Positions 56,751-64,000 of a stretch of 64,000 nt of DNA are shown here, in pieces. Below the pieces are notes generated by a model that was given only the letters and a program-made list of their open reading frames with translations, had not been told where the DNA came from and ran no database searches. The stretch lies in the NCBI GenBank assembly GCA_947396885.1, contig OX377205.1:51258676-51322675 (forward strand). Direction: 5' to 3'. Made by a program: the position numbers and the translations under genes. The DNA is from Heligmosomoides polygyrus polygyrus. Taxonomy: Eukaryota > Nematoda > Chromadorea > Rhabditida > Heligmosomidae. Each line of letters begins with the position of its first letter. Position 1 is the stretch's first letter.

Positions 56751-57179
56751 TTCTGCTATTTTCGCGCCCCTGATGTTTCTGCCCTTGGTGTTTCCGCCCC
56801 TGATGTTTCCGCCCCTATTTTTTTACGTGCTCCATGGCTAATCGCTTAGCCCGTTGTTATAGAGTATGATAGAATATTCGTGCTATAAGCTTGCGGCACT
56901 TAGCCAGGCCGTAACAGGTTTTGTTAAATCTTGAAAATGGCTTGGCATTTTTGTTACAGGCTCTTTCCGACAACCAAGTATTAGGTTGTTCGGAAAGTTC
57001 TCAGCGTTTTGTGTTACTATTCTTCATTCGGCTATTATTGAGTAAACATTCAACTGCTTAATGCTACTTTCTGTACAGAATTTTTTGCTCTATCGGACTA
57101 AATAACCTATGTTTCGACGATGTTTTATACTTCTGTTCTTGAAGGGCTTATTGAAATATGTCGGAAGAGCAATTCCGAA

Positions 57180-58420
57180 CGACAATTTATTTTGGCTTCA
57201 AATTGGGACAATCCGCAGACGAGACAGCAAATCAACCAGGTGTGGGGCCTAATAGTGTTGGAAAAAGCATTGTGCGCCACTGGTTCAGAAAATTTTGAAG
57301 GAATTGGTGGAAGCTGAACCATCCCAAACCGCTCGCGGGATCGCGGAAGAACCAGACGTCAGTAAAACTACTGTTGCTGATGCTTTGAAACTCCTTTGGA
57401 AGGTGAAAAGGATCGAAAAGTGGGTGCCTCACGAGTTGAGTGAGCGGCGAAAATTGTCACGATTCGAGATTTGGTCTTCCCTACTTTCACGCAACAAAAC
57501 TGGCCCGTTGTTACAGGATGTATTGTTGCTATCGAAACTCTTGCTTCAGGCGGGACTCGGACCCGCATCTTCTGCTTTTCTTGCAGCGCTATTCGCCTTA
57601 CACCACCGGCGCAGTTTGACCGCACGTAACATCCGCGATATCCTCGAGGTCTGTCAGCACCCGGGGATGGGCTGGCCGCTGATATCAGCATGGAACCGGT
57701 TAAGCTGAAGACCTAACTAGTAACAATGCTTTAATACACGAACATCGCTGCCCGGAAAGTAGAAGATGCGGGTTTGAGTCCCGCCAGGCGCAAGAGTTTT
57801 AATCGCAACAAAACATCCTGAAACAACATATTGCCTCTCTACCACCGCTCCAGGCTAAAGCAAATGTGTTAAAACTGGCCCGTTTTTACATCGAGTGATC
57901 ACTTTGATGAAAAGTGGATCCTGTCTGATGAAAGGAAACTTTCCGGACAGTGGTTGGACGCTGAAGATCTCCCTAGGCATTTTCCGAAGGCGAACGTCCA
58001 CCAGAAAAAGGTAATGACCACTGTGTGGTGGTCGGCGGCAGGTATGATCCATTACAACTTTTTGGTACCAGGCCAAACGATCACAGCAGAGTCCTACTGT
58101 AAGGAAATCGACGAAATGCACCGAAAATTGCATCAGCTTCAGCCAGCATTGGTCATCAGAAGAGTCCCGATTCTTTTGCACGATAACGCCCGCCCACACG
58201 TCTCACAAATCACTATTCGGAAAAAAACGAATTAAAGGTTGAAGTTCTGCCTCACCCGCCATATTCTCCAGACCTCTCACCAACCACCTTTTCAAACACC
58301 TTCAAAACTTCCTGACAAACCTTCACCAATCAGGACTAAGCCAAAGCAGCATTCGTGAATTTTGTCGAATTTCGATCACCTATTTTTTCGCTGATGGAAT
58401 AAGTCGACTGAGCCTTTTGG
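57180..58420 (+). pseudogene. mariner 4 transposase, interrupted
   Basis: Helix-turn-helix pieces GPNSVGKSIVRHWFRKF and VEAEPSQTARGIAEEPDVSK; linker KVKRIEKWVPHELSERRKLS. The reading breaks in NKTGP at the SINE pair (57,510-57,870) and resumes with a first catalytic region DEKWILSDERKLSG whose preceding Asp context is altered. Then WLDAEDLPRHFPKANVHQKK, VWWSAAGMIHYNFLVPG and ILLHDNARPHVSQ (second Asp). A frameshift follows, with PYSPDLSPTTF (third position Asp replaced by Thr) and tail FFADGISRLSLLAKVC. Inactive. Confidence 0.85.
57510..57870. mobile_element. Head-on pair of SINE-B copies with one 14-bp target duplication
   Basis: AAAACTGGCCCGTT flanks the block on both sides (57,496-57,509 and 57,871-57,884). 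A minus-strand SINE-B runs from about 57,732 to 57,510 (tail to the left). A partial plus-strand copy runs from about 57,737 to 57,870 (B box GGTTTGAGTCCCGCC, tail TTTTAATCGCAACAAAAC). A single duplication around both means they arrived together or by one event with strand switching. Confidence 0.82.
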
Positions 58421-58489
58421 CAAAGGTGTGCTGATTCAAACGGTGCTTATTTCGACAAAATGATGAGTTCCCTGTTTGGGCTCAATATT

Positions 58490-60788
58490 CTAAAACACGT
58501 AGTCAGTGCCTGATGAAATTAGTGGAATTTTTTGAATGTTGTGGCTTGGTCCAACAAGTGAAGAAACCTACTCGGGGTGACGCTTTTGCATCATCTGACC
58601 ACAATGTGGTTGCTTTCGAAATTTTTATGCCTGTGCTAAATCCAAGAAACTTTCCTGCTCTAAATTTTGGTAAGGCAGGCTATTCTGGTTTAGAGAATTT
58701 TTTCAAAGATTCGAAAACATTGATGATTTATACAAGAGATTCTGTCGTGTTATCTTCTCCGGTCTATCCAGATATGTACCGTTTGATTTTATAAAGTCCT
58801 TCGTAAGGCATTATCCAAAACCAATTTTTAATTTAATTGATCGTCTTTTCAACTTGCTACAAAATCCTCTCTCGGACCATCGATATAAGAATGTGCGTCA
58901 AGAATTGGATCGTCACCTGGAAGGTTTTTAGCTTAATGGGAAAAGCTCGCCTTCAGAACACACAACAAAAAGGCTCAGTCTTCTTATATGCGGTCTAAGC
59001 CAAAAACTCATCCGGAGTTACCCATTCCTAAAGATGAAACTGATGTTTTTTATACTGATGACGCGCAGAAGCTGATGCACTCGCAAGTTATTTCGCTTCG
59101 GTTTACTCTTCAGATGCAAAAGAAGCTAATCCTATTAGTTTGATGGAGCAGTCAGAATCGTTTGATAGAATGGAATCGGAGAGCGTAAATGAGGTAATTA
59201 TACAGCCAAAAGACGTGCTAAGGGTATTGAAGCAGTTGAAATGTTCTACAACAGTGCCATTCAACGGCGGCATTCCCCAAATCGTTTTTAAGAAATGTAC
59301 CCAGTCACTTTGTATACCGTTAGCGATGATTTTCAATATTTCTTTGACTTATAGTGAGTTGTCCCAAATTTGGAAGGAGTCCATTATCACGGCAATTCCA
59401 AAGTGACCGAGATCCGTACTTCTCTCTTCCTTCCGCTCGATGAGCATTACTCCTACTCCAATTAAGGTTATAGAAAAAATTATTCGAGATAAATTGATGA
59501 CATATCTACCCAGAAACAGGTGCATTCATTCCGTGCAACGTTTACCCCTGGCGCTTTTACAGCCACGCAGCTCTCGGACTATGTTTTTGATTGGTCAATC
59601 TTGAAATAAATAATGTGGACTCAGTGGATATCATATATTTCGATTTGTCGAAAGCTTTTGACAAGGTGTGTCATATGAAACTTCTTGGAAAGCTCCATCA
59701 GCTGGATATCAGAGGGTCTCTTCTAAAATGGATTCACTCTTATTTGAGTGGAGGGTGTATGCGTGTTAGTGTAGAAAATTCTTTCTTAAGCAGCTGTGAT
59801 TGTAAAAGTGGAGTGCCTCAGGGAGCAGTATTTTCCCCAATTTTCTTCATCGCATTCACTTCCGAACTTCCTGCGAGTTTAGTTATAGACTTGTGAAGAT
59901 CCAAGTGTATGTCAATGATATAAAGGTTTAGGAATCTATAATGTTGACAATAAAGTTCAGGTCTCCAAGTCTTGTCCCAGTCCGTCAATAATATGGTGGA
60001 GTGGGTAATACTGAGCAAATTCTTGTTAATCTTTCCAAAACGTCAATCTTCCGTATTGGAGATTCAGAAAATAACAAGTACTGTTTCAATAATTGCACTC
60101 TCACCTCTATATACAAGGTTTGCGATGTTGAAGTTCATCTGGATAGTGAATTAAACTTTGAAAATCACATTGATACTATAGTTGGGAAAGCTTTCTCCAT
60201 GCTGTTTTTGATTTGCAGGAACACTAAGTGTGATGATAGCTCGGTACTAGTCAGCTTATACAAGACATATGTCATTCCAATACTAGAGTATTGCTCTCAG
60301 GTTTGGAGTCCTTAAACAAGGAAGGCCTGATCTAAAATTGAAGAGATGCGGAGAATTTTTACAAAAAATCTGGTCTATAGGTGCATGCGTACTTCCAGAG
60401 ATGTTCGTAGGATTCCTAGTTTTGAGGAAAGACTTAAGCTTTTTAACCTAAAAAGCCTTTTCTATAGACAAGTAGTCAGTGACCCAGTGATCTAGTTTTT
60501 TGTTTTAAGGTTCTAAAAGAGGAATCAAAACTTAGACCGACCAAATATTGGGTTTTCTTGCCAATGCTTGGTCACCGTAACTGCTACTGTTTCCACTACC
60601 CTAAATTGAAAAGGAAAAATCGCGAGAAAGTTTTCGATTCGCTTTTATATCGCAGTGTTCGCTGGTTACAAATGTTGACTCCAGACTTGCTAATTGCTAA
60701 AAACTCCTCTGATTTTCGTAGAAAATTGAAGAAAATTGATTTGCTTCCAATTTTGCATTTGGATGACATATATAAGGGAGCCCCATGA
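58490..60788 (+). pseudogene. CR1/Jockey-like LINE, 5'-truncated
   Basis: Starts within the endonuclease: VKKPTRGDAFASSDHNVVAF (catalytic SDHN). Then a pre-RT stretch, VLRVLKQLKCSTTVPFNGGI, and the RT: SVDIIYFDLSKAFDKVCHMK (catalytic Asp), LLKWIHSYLSGGCMRVSV, CKSGVPQGAVFSPIFF. The YADD region is destroyed. The C-terminal region VSLYKTYVIPILEYCSQVW follows, ending DLLPILHLDDIYKGAP. At least five frame breaks. The family resembles CR1-like LINEs of nematodes. Confidence 0.85.
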
Positions 60789-61170
60789 ACTTCCCCCAAA
60801 CATTCTCAACCAGACATATATAATCTTGTAGAGCATCGGACGAGGAGAGCATCAGTGCTTCGTTTTTGCAAGGGACCACAGGGTGGTCCGAAAAGAGCAA
60901 AGAAATTGTGTCACTTCAAGGCGGGCTGATGAGGCAACAGTGACACCTGGAATGGCCCTGTTGTGCTCGGAACTTAGCCAACAAAAGGTGTGAAGCTCAC
61001 ATTAAAGTTAGATTATAGTAATACGACGTTTCCCAGACGAAGCTGCAGTGTACTTTCAAGTGACTCATTTGCAATGGTGGCCGCAGCGAATGGATGGCCG
61101 AGTGAATAGCGAGGCGGACTTGTGGGAGGGAATCGAGGGTTTGATTCCTGGGGTTTGGTTTCTGCGGCCC
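60789..61170 (+). mobile_element. Repeat D plus tRNA-Ser/Leu-like head, second copy
   Basis: 60,890-61,000 matches repeat D (GGCGGGCTGATGAGGCAACA, ACACCTGGAATGGCC). A tRNA-like piece (61,092-61,160) follows, with A box GGATGGCCGAGTG and B box GGTTTGATTCC. The order is the same as at 2,340-2,730. 60,783-60,825 is the inverted form of a segment also present at 2,885-2,930 and 62,025-62,060 (TATAGGTCTCGTTGAGAATC). Confidence 0.55.
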
Positions 61171-63040
61171 TAGGTGGTTGACCCATCATCAAGACAAGCT
61201 CATGGCTTTTCGGATTTCCTCATAGACTGCTTTTTATTCTTCTCGCAGCTTTCACTATTTCAGCTAACTCTTACCAAGCACTGCATATTTTATCCAATCC
61301 GTATGATTGGTCTTGCTGGCCTTGCTATATGAGTGGCCTTGCTGTGCGCTTCTTTCTCACCATTCTCTTACACACTTGTGGGAGATGGGTCGGGGCATTG
61401 CAGATAGGAGCACTTGCACTCACTCCCTCTACTCTAGAGGACGAGAAAAATTTTCGTCCAAAATTCATCTATAGGGTTACTTGGTAGGCAGAGCACCAAT
61501 CTGGCAAACCATTTTTGGTGAAATCATAGATTACAAGAGATTACGATGGATATGTGTAAGTTAAGGGGTATATGCAGAATAACCGGCACTGCTGCCTTTC
61601 ACGACTTCGAAGGTCGAGGGGAGGTGAATGAAAAATTTTTGCTCAAACATCGCTCAGGGATTATTTTGGGTGTTGGTCACGGATATGATATCTATTTTAA
61701 AACTTCGGTCGATTACGGTAGGTTACGGCAGATATGGGTGGCTAAAGCTGTACACGTTAGTGGGATCGCATCCTTCTCCATTGATGTCAGACTTATTTTT
61801 CAACCTTCGACTTCAGCTCTTAATGGAAGGAGTGCAAGCAAACTGGTAATACAGAAAAAGAGTGACAGATTCATGGTCAGCAGCTTAAAGAATTCCCGAC
61901 AGGGCCATTCCACGTGTCACTTATGCCTTATCAACATCCTCTGAAATGAAACCATTTTCGCCATTTCCGGACAACCCAGAACGAAGCGCAGTTCTGTGAT
62001 CCTTGTTCAATGACCTACAGGGCCATATAGGTCTCGTTGAGAATCTTTGGGGGATTTCATGGGCTTCTCTTCTAAGATGGCTGCCGGAGCCATTCTCTCT
62101 TGCGACTTGCAGTGTTGGCGGGCCACTGCTCGTTTCCATCATGTTACCCACTCCCCAAACCCTTGGCTTTCTGCATTTTTGCTCCTTGTGTCTCACTGTC
62201 TGTTTATTGTTTGTTCTTCCTTCTTTCTCAAAGTTTGCCCTCACATTTATTGAGGTGAAATATTAAGTTGTTCAAGAATTTGTTTTTTTTCTATTAAGTA
62301 TTGTCTACGCCGTGCCCATGTTAATTACCTTCTTATTATTGCGCACAGTTTAGTGCAAGTATAAATAAATACAAATAAGTAAATCCGATAAGATTTGAGA
62401 AAGTTATAGTAGTTCAAAGTGGAACACTCAAAACGCTGAGACCTGAAATTGAAGGCCTTTTAGTGCGTCATAGGATAGAGCTTCGCCATGCATTAGCTCG
62501 ACTTGTTAACGGCATACGCGAGTTGTTAACTGCATACGCAGTTGCTAGTTTACCCGAGTTAATGAGCGGTGATATGATTTTTTTCGCTCTGATAATGATT
62601 CTTACCATTCCTTTTGCTAAATCTTAGATTCATACGCATCTAGAGGACTATTAAAAGATTGGAAATTGGAGATTGGAAATTTAATGGGTATTCAAGCAAT
62701 GAATGATGAATTTCTAGAACGCCATGTATAGGTTAGTGCAAAGTTTTTGATTCAGCAACTTTTTCGACTTCCTTAAAGCATGTAAAGTTAAAGTTAAAGT
62801 TTTTAAAGTTTTGATTTGAAAAGTGTCTGACCGGGAAAAAAGACTAAAAAAGGAAAAAGTCTGGAAAGAGAACTGACCAGCTTAGGCCTGTCGCATACAT
62901 TATGGCCTTCTTTTCACAATTATTCGCATCGGTTTTGAACTCACTTAGGGTTAGTTTTTCGCGGCGTTTCGTTCCCTACATTTCCTATTTTCCTACATTA
63001 TCCCCTCATCGGTTTCAGAAATTGTAGTCTTCAGACTACA
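61171..63040. other. No gene supported
   Basis: The longest ORF, 61,546-61,944 (132 codons, starts MDMCKLRGICRITG), has no recognised domain and overlaps a second frame; not called. 62,025-62,060 holds the interspersed TATAGGTCTCGT segment. The rest is AT-rich. Confidence 0.3.
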
Positions 63041-63235
63041 ATGGACCAGAAAATGATAGTGCGCGCGTGCCTGCTCTGCGAGTTCAAGTTGAAGAAATCT
63101 CATCGTTCATTGGTAGCTCCATTTAGCGAAGATGTCGTTTTCAAAAGACAAAGCGAGCGGTGATTTCAACGTCTTGCCGCCGGCGACGAAAGTCTTGAAG
63201 ACGTAGAGCATAAGAGACAGACGGCTTAACGCCTT
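63041..63235 (+). pseudogene. mariner transposase N-terminal remnant
   Basis: From an ATG at 63,041: MDQKMIVRACLLCEFKLKKS, then EDVVFKRQSER, a stop where Trp is expected, and FQRLAAGDESLEDVEHKRQT. This is the double helix-turn-helix start of a mariner transposase with a nonsense change and a short internal deletion. No catalytic part or TIR is visible downstream. Confidence 0.7.
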
Positions 63236-63944
63236 TACATTGTCGTCATCAGTACTGATTGTACGGCCAGTACGTGGTGCATCATGCACATTAAAATTTC
63301 CAGAGCGGAAGTATAGCCATTCTCAACAAGGGTTACGTCAGTTGCTATACTTGAACTTTCCGATGATCGAAGACAGTGTTGCGGATGCACGTTGAAGATG
63401 AGAAACATGAATGATGCCTTCATTTATGTGAGCAGTTTCTGCTGATCCATGAAAATATCTGACCCAGCAAGATACGGAGCCCTGCCACTGTAAAGGTAAG
63501 AGGATTCTTGCGTATATTTTTTGCATAAATGGCGGAGTGAACATGCATTTTAGGAGAGGAATGCTTACTTTATAACGTATCTTGTTCTTGATCACTACTG
63601 CCAGCCTAGGAGCTCTGCCAAAGTTTCTGTGAAGCGCGAGATAGTTAAGAAGTTCTTTCAAGTGCGCGACACACTACGTCTACACCAACCTCTGCTTGAA
63701 TGGAATTGGTACAAGTCATTGGTGAACCAGAACACGACTCAAGACAGAACTACAAATCAAAGACGTTTATTTAAATATCGGTACTATGTTTTTGGCGCAT
63801 TTAGCATATTTAATTTCTGAAGAAATCATTCTTGGAAAAAAATCCGTTCGAATCTGCTGAACCCTACGGTCTTAGGAAATGTCAATCCATTCTGCGGTAG
63901 TCTGTTCCACTGATAGAGAAGAATTCCTTCTATTCGAAGATCAA
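63236..63944. other. No gene supported
   Basis: Short ORFs on both strands, none with a domain. Possibly further mariner-flanking DNA. Confidence 0.3.
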
Positions 63945-64000
63945 CATCCTACTATATATATGTATATATGTATACATATACATATATATATATATATAAT
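63945..64000. repeat. TA/TATG microsatellite after a conserved repeat end
   Basis: CATCCTACTATATATATGTA leads into alternating TA. The minus strand reads TATATATAGTAGGAT, the same terminal phrase as the right end of family J copy 1 at about 1,050. Confidence 0.8.

Larger units (their letters stand above)
56981..58480 (+). mobile_element. mariner 4, 3' end lost, SINE-interrupted
   Basis: The left TIR TTAGGTTGTTCGGAAAGTTC is preceded by TA. No right TIR was found: the 3' end is replaced by the CR1-like LINE. Just left of it, 56,961-56,977 reads CTCTTTCCGACAACCAA, which looks like the right end of another mariner, so two elements may once have been adjacent. Confidence 0.82.

Noticed and set aside
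61546..61944. 132-codon ORF as a gene
   Set aside because: No domain, an overlapping ORF in another frame, and no splice or promoter signal; length is within chance for this composition.

Overview
The window looks like a draft scaffold from a nematode, most likely clade V and possibly hookworm-like. This is an inference from the mix of mariner, RTE, CR1-like and Penelope-like elements and tRNA-derived SINEs; no rRNA, tRNA or host marker gene fixes the species. A 200-base run of N sits at 54,265-54,464. I see no convincing multi-exon host gene. Nearly everything recognisable is a transposable element, usually broken by stops, frameshifts or later insertions. The best host-gene candidate is a single unassigned ORF at 50,457-50,780, at low confidence.

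Layout: 0.2-8.5 kb holds satellite-like and SINE pieces and hairpins. At 8.5-9.3 kb are two 3' ends of RTE LINEs. At 9,443-11,252 lies a piggyBac-like element bounded by TTAA; its transposase is split by a 1.2-kb non-autonomous 'modular' element (copy A). At 12,742-13,794 is a mariner-ended foldback. From 14.2 to 21.8 kb is a nest: a decayed Penelope-like element with Naiad-type features is interrupted by a TATCGATCGATA-rich repeat, a 730-bp Tc1/mariner-like element and a mariner. That mariner is itself split by a SINE (11-bp target duplication) and by a canonical Penelope-like element (12-bp target duplication). The Penelope element carries an open RT plus GIY-YIG frame and hammerhead-like motifs in inverted terminal repeats.

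At 23,826-25,110 is a nearly intact mariner. At 25,509-28,979 is a hAT-like non-autonomous element with 8-bp target duplications, carrying another mariner and a SINE. At 29.3-33.2 kb are foldback elements. From 33.4 to 46.7 kb is a LINE cluster: an endonuclease fragment, then an RTE element split by a 6.7-kb AT-rich insertion, then a third LINE. The AT-rich insertion holds modular copy B and a second Naiad-like element with N-terminal GIY-YIG, CxC/HH linker and C-terminal RT.

Modular copy C, with a seven-unit GC-rich minisatellite, is at 46,971-48,306. A 2.2-kb near-palindrome with arms of about 850 bp surrounds the assembly gap (53,281-55,462). At 55.8-56.7 kb is a 128-bp tandem array followed by a 41-bp array. 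At 56,981-58,480 is a mariner interrupted by two head-on SINE copies, abutting a 5'-truncated CR1/Jockey-like LINE that runs to 60.8 kb. The last 3 kb hold SINE debris, a mariner N-terminus and an AT-repeat.

The elements do not form a pathway. Their value is as a layered record of insertions, with several empty-site junctions that can be read directly.
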